From Anatilimnocola floriformis (GTDB taxonomy: Bacteria > Planctomycetota > Planctomycetia > Pirellulales > Pirellulaceae), in NCBI RefSeq assembly GCF_024256385.1, contig NZ_JAMLFW010000001.1, positions 5,580,001 through 5,644,000 on the forward strand: DNA of 64,000 nt, written 5' to 3'. A program made the translations under genes and the position numbers. The notes beneath the pieces are model-generated. The model was not told where the DNA came from. It ran no database searches and saw nothing but the letters and a program-made list of their open reading frames with translations. The first letter of the stretch is position 1. The number at the start of each line of letters is the position of its first letter. Shown piece by piece: positions 17,809 through 26,867 of the stretch.

Positions 17809-18600
17809 ATGCTGCGTCCATGCTGTTTGTTTGCAGCCATATTGCTGGCGGCTGCTGCCGGATTACCGACAGTGTGCCGCGCGCAGACCGACGAATCGCG
17901 CCTCGAGCTGCAGACCCAGGCCGTGCGCGCCATTCAAAACAACAATCATCAGCAAGCCATCGATCTCCTGGATGCTTTGCTGCGAGAAGACCCCAAGAAC
18001 GCCAACGCTTTCTACCTGCGTGGCCGCGAAAACTTTTGCGTCGGCAATGTGAAAAAATCGGTGGCCGATCTCGATAAGTACGTCGAACTCGAGCCAGCGG
18101 CTGCATCGCGGCAATGGGAGCGCGGCATCTCATACTACTATGCCGGTGAATACGAAAAGGGGGCGAAGCAGTTCGAGCTCTATCAGACCTACCACAATCA
18201 GGACGTAGAAAATTCGGCATGGCGCTATCTGTGCGTCGCCGCGAAGGACGGCGTCGCTGCGGCCCAGAAGAACATGTTGCCGATCGAAGAAGATCGTCGC
18301 GTGCCGATGATGCAGATCTACGATCTCTATCGCGGCAAACTGCAGCCCGATGATTTGCTCAAAGCGATCGAAGCCGGCAGTCCACCGAAGGATGAACTGA
18401 ACAAGCGAAACTTCTACGCTCACCTTTATCTCGGTTTGTGGTATCAAGCCGCTGACAAACGCGACCTGGCAAAGAAGCACATCACGCTCGCCGAGCAACA
18501 CAAGATCGGCCATTACATGTGGGACGTTGCCCGCATCCACGCCGAGCTATTGCGGATCGAAGCTAAGAACTCGCCCGCGAAGACCGAGAAAAAAGACTAA
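17809..18600 (+). CDS. secreted TPR-repeat protein
   Basis: 263 residues. Signal peptide (residues 1-25, [14 protein letters not shown], cut after CRA). The mature part has at least three tetratricopeptide-like repeats: [41 protein letters not shown] and [21 protein letters not shown] later unit ([21 protein letters not shown]) closes the array. The shape is like NlpI-type periplasmic TPR proteins that serve as protein-binding scaffolds; the partner is unknown. It begins 6 bases after the small lipoprotein gene. Confidence 0.8.
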   Translation: MLRPCCLFAAILLAAAAGLPTVCRAQTDESRLELQTQAVRAIQNNNHQQAIDLLDALLREDPKNANAFYLRGRENFCVGNVKKSVADLDKYVELEPAAASRQWERGISYYYAGEYEKGAKQFELYQTYHNQDVENSAWRYLCVAAKDGVAAAQKNMLPIEEDRRVPMMQIYDLYRGKLQPDDLLKAIEAGSPPKDELNKRNFYAHLYLGLWYQAADKRDLAKKHITLAEQHKIGHYMWDVARIHAELLRIEAKNSPAKTEKKD

Positions 18601-18613
18601 GAAAAGCAAAGTG

Positions 18614-19132
18614 ATGATCGATCTGCCCACTGACTTTGGCGACTTCGAGGAAGAACTGCCCGAACTGCCGATCAGCCACGAACGCTTCATGCGGATGGCC
18701 CTCGCCGAAGCGGAACAAGCCCTCGCCGAAAACGAAGTCCCCGTCGGCGCGATCATCGTGCAAGGCTCGCGCGTCATCGCCTCGGCCCACAACCAGCGCG
18801 AACAACTCAAAGATCCCACCGCCCACGCCGAGATGATCGCCATCACCCAAGCGGCAGAATCGCTAGGCGATTGGCGGCTCGAAGGTTGCACGCTCTACGT
18901 CACGCTCGAACCCTGCATCATGTGCAGCGGCGGCATCCTGCAGTCGCGCATTCCGCAGGTCGTTTACGGCGCGACCGATCCCAAAGCCGGCGCGGTCAAC
19001 ACGCTCTATCACCTGCTGAGCGACACGCGACTGAATCACCGCTGCCAAATCATCCCCGGCATTATGGCTCCGCCCTGCGGCGAGATCCTGTCGCGGTTCT
19101 TTCAGGCACAGCGGCGGTTGGGGAAGAAGTAA
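18614..19132 (+). CDS. tadA: tRNA-specific adenosine(34) deaminase
   Basis: 172 residues. Converts A34 to inosine in the anticodon of tRNA-Arg(ACG). The zinc-deaminase signature is complete: HAE with His71 (zinc) and Glu73 (proton shuttle), and PCIMC with Cys101 and Cys104 (zinc). [10 protein letters not shown] and the ATDPKAGA segment match TadA rather than guanine deaminase. The acidic N-terminal extension (residues 1-19) is longer than in E. coli. The chosen ATG at 18614 lies 13 bases after the TPR gene stop; an upstream start at 18527 would overlap that gene. Confidence 0.92.
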   Translation: MIDLPTDFGDFEEELPELPISHERFMRMALAEAEQALAENEVPVGAIIVQGSRVIASAHNQREQLKDPTAHAEMIAITQAAESLGDWRLEGCTLYVTLEPCIMCSGGILQSRIPQVVYGATDPKAGAVNTLYHLLSDTRLNHRCQIIPGIMAPPCGEILSRFFQAQRRLGKK

Positions 19133-19157
19133 GACGCTGGCTATAATGAATTAGCCA
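19118..19157 (+). promoter_or_regulatory. promoter with overlapping palindrome before toxin-antitoxin pair
   Basis: A perfect -10 box TATAAT (19142-19147) with TTGGGG 18 bases upstream (19118-19123). A perfect inverted repeat TGGCTA-N8-TAGCCA (19138-19157) overlaps the -10. It immediately precedes the antitoxin, so it is a good candidate for the autoregulatory operator of the pair. Confidence 0.55.
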
Positions 19158-19168
19158 AAGAGGTGATG

Positions 19169-19432
19169 ATGAACATTCAACTAACCGACGATCAGTGGGC
19201 CAGCATCAAGCAGGATGGCAACTATCCGGTGCATGTGAGCGTTCCCGTGGATCAGGCGGCGTTTGTTTTGTTGCCGGCCGATGTCTACGAACGCTTTAAA
19301 TCGCTGTTTGAAGCGGACCCACCGAGTGCGCAGGAACGTCAGCAGCATTTGCAACAGTTTGGTCGTCGGGCAGGCTGGGACGACCCGGCCATGAACATCT
19401 ACGACGACCTCGATCCCCGCAGCAAGTCATGA
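19169..19432 (+). CDS. antitoxin of PemK/MazF-type module
   Basis: 87 residues. Three stacked starts exist (GTG 19163, ATG 19166, ATG 19169). The Shine-Dalgarno AAAGAGG ends at 19163, which favours 19169. No strong known antitoxin domain is recognised: the N-terminal half has LTDDQWASIKQDGNYPVHVSV and a beta/alpha look, and the C-terminus (QFGRRAGWDDPAMNIYDDL) is acidic and probably the toxin-binding part. The antitoxin role is inferred from its position and its 4-base ATGA overlap with the toxin gene. Confidence 0.7.
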   Translation: MNIQLTDDQWASIKQDGNYPVHVSVPVDQAAFVLLPADVYERFKSLFEADPPSAQERQQHLQQFGRRAGWDDPAMNIYDDLDPRSKS

Positions 19433-19779
19433 GAGTTGCGCGCGGACAAATCGTGCTGGTCGATTTTCCCTTCAGCGATGGCACGGGAAGCAAGGTTCGC
19501 CCCGCAGTCGTCGTACAGAGCGATTCTTTGAATCAGCGCATCGACGATACTATTCTGGCCTCGATCAGCCGTTCGACGCATCGCGCTTCGGCAACCCAAA
19601 TCCTCGTCGACTTGGCGACAGCGGACGGACAAGCTACGGGGCTGCGGCAAAACTCAATGATTCAATGCGAAAATCTGCTGACCTATGATCAGAACCTGAT
19701 TGTCACCGCCATCGGCCAGTTGCCTGCAACATTGATGACTCGCGTAGAAGCAGCCCTCCGCATCGCCTTGGAAATCTAA
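19429..19779 (+). CDS. PemK/MazF-family mRNA interferase toxin
   Basis: 116 residues. Sequence-specific endoribonuclease that cleaves mRNA and stops translation when freed from its antitoxin. Family marks: RGQIVLVDFPFSDGTG at the start, the conserved KVRPAVVVQSD strand, ILASISRSTHRAS, then GLRQNSMIQCENLLTYD. The length is right for PemK/MazF (110-120). Translation should be coupled to the antitoxin through the ATGA overlap. The pair stands between tadA and unrelated genes and shows no obvious mobile-element border. Confidence 0.88.
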   Translation: MRVARGQIVLVDFPFSDGTGSKVRPAVVVQSDSLNQRIDDTILASISRSTHRASATQILVDLATADGQATGLRQNSMIQCENLLTYDQNLIVTAIGQLPATLMTRVEAALRIALEI

Positions 19780-19842
19780 AGCCTTTTAGTATTCCGGCCC
19801 GCACACTCGCAGTATGATTGCCGTTGGGGCGGAGGCTGGCAC

Positions 19843-20283
19843 GTGACATTCCGACTGCGCGACGTCTTTTGGCTGATCTTTGTCATTGCGCTCGTTTGCA
19901 CTTTTTGGCGAATGAGAGTTCACACGCAACGCCTCAGCATGGAGGCGCGCTATTATCGCTCGGCTGCTCCGCCGCTTGAGATCATCGACATGCCGATGCC
20001 CGAGTTGCTGGCACAGCTCGAAGCCAGCCACGGCGTGAAAATCGAAGTCGACTGGCCAAGTGTCACAGAAGCGACCGGTCTGGACCTAAACAGCAAAGTC
20101 ACGCAAAACCTGGTGGATGCTTCGCTCCCCTGGGTTGTGGAGCGGGTCTTCTATAACTTGGTTGTGATCGAAGGAACCGATCAGGGCATTCGCTTGCGCG
20201 GTCGCGATCCAAAACGAGACGGCCCGCCAAAGTCCGGCTGGGAAACTCGGCGACAGATCTTCAAGCGCAGGAGCACGCCATGA
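19843..20283 (+). CDS. membrane-anchored protein, STN-like domain (paralog A)
   Basis: 146 residues from a GTG at 19843 with GGCGGAGGC upstream. One N-terminal membrane helix (about residues 8-25, VFWLIFVIALVCTFW), then a small soluble domain: PLEIIDMPMPELLAQLEASHG ... IEVDW ... VTQNLVDASLPWVVERVF. This resembles the secretin/TonB short N-terminal (STN) fold, in which a small helix pair follows a beta strand. The next gene has the same layout and similar wording (PLEIFNSPVSQAAYFLSAM), and the two overlap by ATGA. Function unknown. Confidence 0.65.
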   Translation: MTFRLRDVFWLIFVIALVCTFWRMRVHTQRLSMEARYYRSAAPPLEIIDMPMPELLAQLEASHGVKIEVDWPSVTEATGLDLNSKVTQNLVDASLPWVVERVFYNLVVIEGTDQGIRLRGRDPKRDGPPKSGWETRRQIFKRRSTP

Positions 20284-20651
20284 AACTTGAGTTTCGTGAC
20301 CGCTGCTGGATTTTCGTGACGCTGATTTTGCTCGGCTTGATTGGTTGGGAATGGCGACGGTCGCTATTGATTTCCAGCGATATTCGCGCAGCGAGCGCTG
20401 CCGATCGGCCGCTCGAAATCTTCAACTCGCCGGTGAGCCAGGCAGCCTACTTTTTGTCTGCCATGTATAGCCGCGACGTCGACATCGATTGGCGGAGCCT
20501 GCAACCCCTGGGCCTGTCGCCAAAGACCTTGGTGACTCGATCGATCCAAGCCAACAACGCGAAGGAGGCTTTCGAACAACTCTTCGGCGAGCAAGTTGAG
20601 ATCGTTGAGAAGCAGCCTCGCTACCTCATTCAAGCGAAGAAAGTGCCTTAG
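20280..20651 (+). CDS. membrane-anchored protein, STN-like domain (paralog B)
   Basis: 123 residues. Same plan as the gene just upstream: N-terminal helix (about 9-27, CWIFVTLILLGLIGWEWRR) and a periplasmic domain with PLEIFNSPVSQAAYFL, VDIDW, and TRSIQANNAKEAFEQLFGEQ. The paired motifs PLEI, V/I-x-x-DW and A-x-x-x-x-E-x-x-F are shared with paralog A, so a tandem duplication is likely. It starts inside the stop of paralog A. recQ begins 31 bases after its stop. Confidence 0.65.
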   Translation: MKLEFRDRCWIFVTLILLGLIGWEWRRSLLISSDIRAASAADRPLEIFNSPVSQAAYFLSAMYSRDVDIDWRSLQPLGLSPKTLVTRSIQANNAKEAFEQLFGEQVEIVEKQPRYLIQAKKVP

Positions 20652-20682
20652 CGCCGATAGGCGCGATGTTATATTGATTTGC

Positions 20683-22881
20683 ATGCCCATCGCCGAATCC
20701 AGCATGCTCGAAGTCCTGCAAAAGCACTGGGGCTATAGCACTTTTCGGCCGCTCCAGCGCGAGGCGATGGAAGCGGTGCTCGAACACCGCGACTCGGTGG
20801 TGGTGCTGCCGACTGGCGGTGGCAAGAGTCTTTGCTATCAGGTGCCGGCCATTCTGATGGATGGCCTGGCGGTGATTGTGTCGCCGCTCATTTCGCTCAT
20901 GAAAGATCAGGTTGATGGCCTGCGCGAGAGCGGCATTGCGGCTGCGGCTGTGCATAGCGCGCTCGATCCTGCCGAGCGACAGCGGATTGCCAATGAGATT
21001 CGCGGCGGCAACTTGAAGCTGCTGTACGTCGCGCCCGAGCGACTCTGCACTGAACGGATGCTGAGCTTTTTGCAGGAACGCAAAGTTTCGTTCATCGCCA
21101 TCGACGAAGCACACTGCATCAGCGCCTGGGGCCATGATTTTCGGCCTGAGTATCGAATGCTCGGCGAACTGCGCGAGCGTTTTCCCGGCATCGGCGTGCA
21201 TGGTTACACCGCGACGGCGACGGAGCACGTGCGCGGCGACATTGCCAAGCAACTGGCCCTGCGCGACACGGAATATCTCGTCGGCAATTTCGACCGGCCC
21301 AACTTGATCTACCGCGTGCTCCGCCGCGAGAAGAGCGGCGCGCAGATTCACGATGTGCTCGAACGCCACAAGGGTGAAGCTGGCATCATCTATTGCATCT
21401 CGCGCAAAGAGGTCGACTCCCTCACGCAATCGCTCCAAGCCGCCGGCTTCCGAGCGGCCGCTTATCACGCGGGATTGTCCGATGAAGACCGTCATCGCAA
21501 TCAAGATGCATTCCTCAACGAACAAGTCGACGTCGTTGTCGCCACGGTCGCCTTCGGCATGGGTATCGACAAATCGAACGTCCGGTTTGTGATGCATACC
21601 GGCGCTCCGAAATCGCTTGAGCACTATCAGCAAGAGACCGGCCGCGCGGGGCGCGACGGCCTCGATTCGGAATGCGTCCTGCTACACGGCGGCAACGATT
21701 TCATGATCTGGCGCAAGCTCAACGACCAGGTCACCGGCGATGCCCGCGTGCAACTCGAACGCAACCTCCGCGGCATGGAAGGCTTTTGCACGTCGGTGGT
21801 TTGCCGCCATCGCGCGCTCGTCGAACACTTCGGCCAGACTTATGAAGGCGAGAATTGCGGCGCGTGCGATGTCTGTCTCGATCAACAAGAAGTGCTCCCC
21901 GATGCGATGATCGTCGCGCAGAAGATCCTCTCCTGCGTGGTGCGCGTCAACGAAAACTTCGGCGGTGACTATGTGGCGCAGGTCTTGGTCGGCTCGAAGG
22001 AGCAGCGGATTTTAGAAAACAATCACGATCAACTCTCCACCTATGGTCTGCTGAAGGAGCATCGCAAAACAACGGTTCGCGAGTGGATCGAGCAACTCTG
22101 CGGCCAGGATTTTATTGCTCGCGAGGGAGAGTATCGCGTGCTGAAGGTCACCGCGACCGGCCGAGAAGTTCTCCGCGGCCAACGGACGCCGCGACTATTG
22201 GCGACGGATAAGAAGGTCGAAGCGACGAAGGACACGCCGAAGAAAAAAGACTTCTCCGAAGGAATGGACGCCGGGCTGTTCGAAGCACTACGGATCCTGC
22301 GGCGGCAGATTGCCGAGGAGCAAAAGGTGCCGCCGTATGTCGTGTTTACCGATGTGACGCTGCAGGACCTTTCGCGCCGTCGGCCGACTTCGGACGCTCA
22401 TTTCCGCCTGGCCCACGGCGTGGGTGAGCATCGCGCGAAGCACTACGGCGAACGCTTTCTCGCCGAGATTGCTCGCTACGCTAGCGAGCACGGGCTTAGT
22501 ACCGATGTTACCGTTTTCGCAAAATCCCGCGAGCAGCAAGCCGTGGAAGCACTGCGCGAGTCGTCGAAGAACTCGGGCACCAAAACCGCCGCTGCGCCGC
22601 TGTTTCGCGAAGGGAAATCGCTGGCCGAAGTCGCAGAGCAGCTGGGGAGGGCGACTTCGACGGTGAACGACTACCTGACCGAGTTCCTTGCCGACGAAGG
22701 TTATATGTCGCCCGAACCTTGGATCGATGGCGAAACCTTTGCCGCTATTTGTGCAGCCGCCAACGAAGTCGGTGCAGAGCGGCTCAAGCCGATCTTTGAC
22801 AAGCTCAACGGCCGCGTTTCCTACGACCAGATTCGCCCCGCACTCGCCTGCTGGCGAAATCAACAGGCCCAAGCCGAGTGA
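20683..22881 (+). CDS. recQ: ATP-dependent DNA helicase RecQ
   Basis: 732 residues. Unwinds DNA 3'-5' in recombination and fork repair. Helicase core: FRPLQREAMEAV with the Q-motif region, Walker A PTGGGKS with Lys48, DEAH box (IDEAHCISAWGHDFRPEY), and QETGRAGRDG of motif VI. Next comes the zinc-binding segment (CTSVVCRHRALVEHFG then NCGACDVC), an RQC winged helix, an HRDC domain (LFEALRILRRQIAEEQ, PTSDAHFRLAHGVG) and an extra C-terminal helix-turn-helix region. The ATG at 20683 is chosen over a 29-codon upstream extension that would overlap paralog B. Confidence 0.95.
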   Translation: MPIAESSMLEVLQKHWGYSTFRPLQREAMEAVLEHRDSVVVLPTGGGKSLCYQVPAILMDGLAVIVSPLISLMKDQVDGLRESGIAAAAVHSALDPAERQRIANEIRGGNLKLLYVAPERLCTERMLSFLQERKVSFIAIDEAHCISAWGHDFRPEYRMLGELRERFPGIGVHGYTATATEHVRGDIAKQLALRDTEYLVGNFDRPNLIYRVLRREKSGAQIHDVLERHKGEAGIIYCISRKEVDSLTQSLQAAGFRAAAYHAGLSDEDRHRNQDAFLNEQVDVVVATVAFGMGIDKSNVRFVMHTGAPKSLEHYQQETGRAGRDGLDSECVLLHGGNDFMIWRKLNDQVTGDARVQLERNLRGMEGFCTSVVCRHRALVEHFGQTYEGENCGACDVCLDQQEVLPDAMIVAQKILSCVVRVNENFGGDYVAQVLVGSKEQRILENNHDQLSTYGLLKEHRKTTVREWIEQLCGQDFIAREGEYRVLKVTATGREVLRGQRTPRLLATDKKVEATKDTPKKKDFSEGMDAGLFEALRILRRQIAEEQKVPPYVVFTDVTLQDLSRRRPTSDAHFRLAHGVGEHRAKHYGERFLAEIARYASEHGLSTDVTVFAKSREQQAVEALRESSKNSGTKTAAAPLFREGKSLAEVAEQLGRATSTVNDYLTEFLADEGYMSPEPWIDGETFAAICAAANEVGAERLKPIFDKLNGRVSYDQIRPALACWRNQQAQAE

Positions 22882-22918
22882 CGGCCGGTCACATCTTCGT
22901 AACACGCTCGCCCAACAA

Positions 22919-22947
22919 TTGTTCCCGCCCGAGCCCCTACCTATACT
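22919..22947 (+). promoter_or_regulatory. possible sigma70-like promoter for the S41 protease
   Basis: TTGTTC (22919-22924), a 17-base spacer, and TATACT (22942-22947), about 60 bases before the protease ATG. The -10 is good (5 of 6) and the -35 weak (3 of 6). Confidence 0.42.
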
Positions 22948-23007
22948 AAATCGGACGAGGGATCGATCTACTCCCGGCCGACCGGATCGCACATAAGGAC
23001 CGCTTGC

Positions 23008-24390
23008 ATGTCGCTGGCTACCGTTCGCGGATTGTTGCTCTGCTGTTTTATCAGCGGCTTGCTGGCTCCGCTCTCCGCGCAAGAAACGAAGTCCGACGCC
23101 AAAACCGAAGCGAAGCCGGCAGCCAAGCCTGAAAAGGAAGCCCTCGATTACGAACTCATCAAGCTCTTCACCGATTCGCTCGACCAGGTCGAACGAAACT
23201 ACGTCAAAGAGATCGATCGCCGCGAACTGCTCGAAGCAGCCATCAAGGGAATGCTGACGAAGCTCGATCCCTACTCGCAGTACATCCCGCCAAACGAGCT
23301 CGAAAAATTCCGCAGCAGCGTCGAGAACGAGTTCGGCGGCATTGGCATCACGGTCTCGGTCGAGTCGGGCGAACTGACCGTCATCAGCCCGATCTTTCGC
23401 ACGCCGGCTTACAACGCAGGCATTCGTGGCGGCGACATCATCCTCGAGATCGAAGGGCAGTCGACCAAGGGAATCACGCTCGACGATGCCGTGAAGCGGA
23501 TGAAGGGCAAGATCGGCACCGCCGTGAAGGTGAAAGTGCAACACATCGCCGACAATAAAGTCGCAGAGCTGGAGGTCAAGCGCGACCTAATCCGCGTCGA
23601 TAGCGTGCTCGGTGATCATCGCAAGGACGACTTCAACTGGGACTACATGCTTGATGGCGACAAAAAGATCGCCTACATCCGCATCACCAATTTCGGCCGG
23701 CACACTGCCGATGAACTGCGGAGCGTGCTGAGCGAACTGACCGCCGCAGACATGAAAGGACTGATTCTCGATTTGCGATTCAATCCTGGCGGCCTGCTGA
23801 GCACCGGCATCGACGTGTGCGATCTGTTTGTCGAAGAAGGCAAAATCGTCAGCACCGCCGGCCGTAATGCTCCCGAGCGATTGTGGAAGGCGAAAAAAGA
23901 AGGGACCTTCAGCGAAGTACCGATGGTGGTGCTGGTGAATCATTACAGCGCGAGCGCCAGCGAAATCGTCGCGGCTTGCCTGCAGGATCACGACCGCGCG
24001 ATCGTCATCGGCGAACGAAGCTGGGGCAAAGGAAGCGTGCAAAACATCGTTGAGCTTGAACAAGGCAAGAGCGCACTGAAGCTCACCACGGCGGGTTACT
24101 TGCGGCCGAGCGGCAAGAACATCCATCGCCAGGAAGGAGCCAAGGAAAGCGAAGAATGGGGCGTATCGCCGAACGAAGGCTTTGAAGTGAAGACCTCGAA
24201 GGACGACGACAGCCGTTGGCTCGAAGATCGCCGGCAGCGCGATGTGATCAAGGTCGCCAAGCCGCGGCCGCCGATGGCGCAAGAGCCACCCGTTGAGCCG
24301 TATGTCGATCAGCCATTGCAGAAAGCCAAGGAATATCTCGTCGACAAGGCCGCGAAAGTGCTCGCGGCAAAGCAGGCAGCGGCCAAATGA
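23008..24390 (+). CDS. S41-family C-terminal processing protease (CtpA/Prc type)
   Basis: 460 residues. Signal peptide (residues 1-24, ending LSAQ), so it should act in the periplasm, trimming or degrading proteins from their C-termini. A PDZ domain spans about 90-175 (FGGIGITV, AGIRGGDIILEIEG). The S41 core has ASEIVAACLQDHD with catalytic Ser near 318 (SASASE) and the general-base Lys341 in GERSWGKGSVQ, so it should be active. A charged C-terminal tail follows. Its ATGA overlap with tsaD suggests translational coupling. Confidence 0.92.
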   Translation: MSLATVRGLLLCCFISGLLAPLSAQETKSDAKTEAKPAAKPEKEALDYELIKLFTDSLDQVERNYVKEIDRRELLEAAIKGMLTKLDPYSQYIPPNELEKFRSSVENEFGGIGITVSVESGELTVISPIFRTPAYNAGIRGGDIILEIEGQSTKGITLDDAVKRMKGKIGTAVKVKVQHIADNKVAELEVKRDLIRVDSVLGDHRKDDFNWDYMLDGDKKIAYIRITNFGRHTADELRSVLSELTAADMKGLILDLRFNPGGLLSTGIDVCDLFVEEGKIVSTAGRNAPERLWKAKKEGTFSEVPMVVLVNHYSASASEIVAACLQDHDRAIVIGERSWGKGSVQNIVELEQGKSALKLTTAGYLRPSGKNIHRQEGAKESEEWGVSPNEGFEVKTSKDDDSRWLEDRRQRDVIKVAKPRPPMAQEPPVEPYVDQPLQKAKEYLVDKAAKVLAAKQAAAK

Positions 24391-25433
24391 CGTTGCCTGG
24401 ATCCGACTCGAAGTATCTGCTCGCGATCGAAACAACCTGCGATGAAACTGCCGCCGCTGTGATCAGCGACGACTTGCAGGTGTTGTCGTCGGTCGTGGCA
24501 TCGCAGGAAGAACTACACCGTCGCTATGCCGGTGTCGTGCCCGAGATCGCCGCGCGAGCGCATGTCGAACGGCTGTTGCCGGTGATCGATGAAGCGTTAC
24601 AGCGGGCCGCAATCGAACCGGCTCAGCTCGATCTGATTGCAGTCGCGCATACACCAGGCCTCGCAGGTTCTTTGCTGGTGGGTGTTTCGGCGGCAAAGGC
24701 ACTGGCCGTCGCGCTCGACAAGCCGCTGGTCGCCCTCAATCACTTGCATGCGCACATTTACGCCTGTCGCCTGGCAGCGGCCAAGGAGATTTTTCCTTGC
24801 CTCGGTTTGATCGTGAGCGGCGGTCACACCAGCTTGTATCACTGCCATTCGCCGACGAATTTTGAGTCGCTGGGCGGCACGATCGACGACGCCGCCGGCG
24901 AAGCCTTCGATAAAGTCGCCACGCTCCTCGGCCTGTCGTATCCGGGTGGTCCGTCGATTTCGAAAGCAGCCGAGAGCGGCAATCCCAAGGCCTATCGTTT
25001 TCCGCGCGGCCTCGCCAATCAGAAGCACCGGCTCAACTTCAGCTTCTCCGGCTTGAAGACCGCCGTGCGCTACGAAATCTGGGGACCAGGTCAGCCGGTC
25101 GCCGGGCCACCGCCGTTGTCGCCGCAGCAGGTCAGCGACATTGCGGCCAGCTTTCAATTCGCCGTGGTCGAGAGCATCGTCGAGAAGACGCTCGAGGCGC
25201 TAAAACAAACGCGGCTCAAGCGGTTGTGCGTCGGCGGCGGAGTGGCAGCCAATCGCTTGCTCCGCGAACGACTGCAGCAGGAAACTGCGCGACTGCGAGT
25301 AGAACTCCACATCGCGCCGCCAGCTCTCTGCACCGACAACGCCGTGATGGGGGCTATCGCCTGGGAGATGTTCCAGGCGGGCCAACTAGCCGACCTGGAA
25401 CTCGATGTGCTGCCAGGTCTGGTGCGCGAGTAG
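24387..25433 (+). CDS. tsaD: tRNA N6-adenosine threonylcarbamoyltransferase TsaD
   Basis: 348 residues, universal Kae1/Qri7/YgjD family. Transfers the threonylcarbamoyl group from TsaC-made TC-AMP to A37 of ANN-decoding tRNAs, working with TsaB and TsaE. Marks: AIETTCDETAAAV at the start, metal-binding NHLHAH (His119 and His123), LIVSGGHTSLYH, DDAAGEAFDKVA and CTDNAVMGAIA near the C-terminus. The gene overlaps the S41 protease by 4 bases. tsaB and tsaE are not in the window. Confidence 0.96.
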   Translation: MTLPGSDSKYLLAIETTCDETAAAVISDDLQVLSSVVASQEELHRRYAGVVPEIAARAHVERLLPVIDEALQRAAIEPAQLDLIAVAHTPGLAGSLLVGVSAAKALAVALDKPLVALNHLHAHIYACRLAAAKEIFPCLGLIVSGGHTSLYHCHSPTNFESLGGTIDDAAGEAFDKVATLLGLSYPGGPSISKAAESGNPKAYRFPRGLANQKHRLNFSFSGLKTAVRYEIWGPGQPVAGPPPLSPQQVSDIAASFQFAVVESIVEKTLEALKQTRLKRLCVGGGVAANRLLRERLQQETARLRVELHIAPPALCTDNAVMGAIAWEMFQAGQLADLELDVLPGLVRE

Positions 25434-25460
25434 CGCGTCAGCCAGAGCCGCAAAAGAATG

Positions 25461-25673
25461 CTAAGCCGCTTTCTTGAGCGGAATTTCTTCCACCGGCGCC
25501 GGAGCTAGCGTCGGTTCGGCCAGCTTGTCTTGCGGGATTGCCGATTTGAGAACGGCTTCGATTTGATCGTTCAGGGCATCGAGCGCTGCCAGCACTTCGT
25601 CCTGCTTGGCATCGAGCTCGGCCAGCAGAGAGTGGCGCAGGGCCGCATTTTCCGTCGATTCAGCACCGTTCAT
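25461..25673 (-). CDS. small helical hypothetical protein
   Basis: 70 residues. A helical, coiled-coil-prone middle (LLAELDAKQDEVLAALDALNDQIEAVL) and a Pro/Ala-rich tail ending PLKKAA. No signal peptide or membrane segment. Convergent with tsaD, 27 bases from its stop. Coding use and the clean heptad pattern suggest it is real, but function is unknown. Confidence 0.5.
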   Translation of the reverse strand: MNGAESTENAALRHSLLAELDAKQDEVLAALDALNDQIEAVLKSAIPQDKLAEPTLAPAPVEEIPLKKAA

Positions 25674-25837
25674 CGGTCATGCTCCGGGTTGCTTCGTCCT
25701 TGAATGCACCGTGGCCTGAATGTCATCGAACCGGCGGTCGGTTGGCGATTACGCGACTGGAGAAGTTGCTGCCTGTAGAGCGCTGGTAAGAGATGCCGCT
25801 CAGATAAACGTTGCGGCCTGATTGCCAATCAACGGCG

Positions 25838-26018
25838 GATAGCATTGGTTGCTTCAGCAACCAATGTCGCACAGCGACTGGAGGCATCCTGTCGCCATTG
25901 ACCTGCCGCCGTTGCCGGACATCAACCGGATAGGCGACCACACAGCAAACCACCTCACCGCACGCTATGCCTATTTTCGCTGGCGCGACATCGATTGCTG
26001 AAGCAATCGATGCTATCC
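25838..26018. repeat. two inverted copies of a hairpin repeat with paired changes
   Basis: Copy 1 has arms ATTGGTTGC/GCAACCAAT (25844-25852, 25857-25865) around a TTCA loop. Copy 2, in opposite orientation, has arms CATCGATTGC/GCAATCGATG (25989-25998, 26003-26012) around TGAA. The flanks GGATAGCAT and ATGTCG match when one copy is reversed. Bases that differ between copies do so on both arms, so the hairpins stay intact. They lie in the 352-base gap before the SDR gene. A short minus-strand frame at 25723-25953 in this gap looks non-coding. Confidence 0.7.
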
Positions 26019-26025
26019 ACGACGC

Positions 26026-26796
26026 TTACTTCGCGCCCATGCGAATGGCGCCGTCGAGGCGGACAACGCTGCCGTTGAAGTAGGGGTTTTCAAAGATCTG
26101 TTGCACGAACTGCGCGAACTCTTCGGGCCGGCCGAAGCGCGAGGGGAACGGAATTTGCGCGGCGAGGGAATCGCGGACGGCGGTAGGAGCCGCTTGCATC
26201 ATGGCCGTTTCGAAGACGCCGGGCGCGACCGAGACGATGCGGATCCCTTGCTTGCCGAGCTCGCGGGCGATCGGCAGTGTCATCGAAGCTACGCCACCCT
26301 TCGATGCGGCGTAAGCGGCCTGGCCGATCTGGCCATCTTCGACGGCGACCGAGGCCGTGCACACAATCACGCCGCGTTCTCCTTCGGCGTTTGGCGTGCC
26401 GCGGCTCATCGCGACGGCGGCTAGGCGGATCATGTTGAATGTGCCGATCAGATTCACTTCGATCACGCGGCGGAAGAGATTCAAATCGTGTGGACCCTCT
26501 TTGCCCAGCACGCGACTCGCGCCAAGAATGCCAGCGCAATTGATCAAGCCCTGCAAACCGCCGAAGCGCTGCACCGCGAGATCAACCGCGGCTTGGCCAC
26601 TCTCGGCCGAGGTCACATCAGTTGCATGAAAGGCAGCGTGCGATTCGCCGAGCTCCGCAACCAGCGCATTTCCTGCCGTTGCATTCAGATCGGCGATCAC
26701 CACGTTGCCGCCGTGCTGCACCAGTCGCCGCGCACAAGCCTGGCCCAATCCCGAAGCGCCACCGGTGATCAGGAATGTCTGATTATTTACTTGCAT
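26026..26796 (-). CDS. short-chain dehydrogenase (3-hydroxyacyl-CoA dehydrogenase-like)
   Basis: 256 residues, classical SDR fold. Cofactor motif TGGASGLG (about 11-18), NCAG, catalytic Ser in TASVA and YAASKGG with the YxxxK pair. ADLNA after the second strand suggests NAD(H). The wording [20 protein letters not shown] and [16 protein letters not shown] are like type 10 / 2-methyl-3-hydroxybutyryl-CoA dehydrogenases of fatty-acid and isoleucine breakdown. The substrate is inferred from family resemblance only. The ATG at 26796 is preferred to one at 26850, which adds a basic tail. Confidence 0.85.
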   Translation of the reverse strand: MQVNNQTFLITGGASGLGQACARRLVQHGGNVVIADLNATAGNALVAELGESHAAFHATDVTSAESGQAAVDLAVQRFGGLQGLINCAGILGASRVLGKEGPHDLNLFRRVIEVNLIGTFNMIRLAAVAMSRGTPNAEGERGVIVCTASVAVEDGQIGQAAYAASKGGVASMTLPIARELGKQGIRIVSVAPGVFETAMMQAAPTAVRDSLAAQIPFPSRFGRPEEFAQFVQQIFENPYFNGSVVRLDGAIRMGAK

Positions 26797-26867
26797 CGAA
26801 CGTCGACTCCGGCTGAAATTGCGATGAGATTGCGCCGCCTTCCTTCCCACCTCGAGGATTCTAGCCG

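Noticed and set aside
25723-25953. 76-codon minus-strand frame between tsaD and the SDR gene
   Set aside because: It overlaps the hairpin repeat and has no ribosome site.
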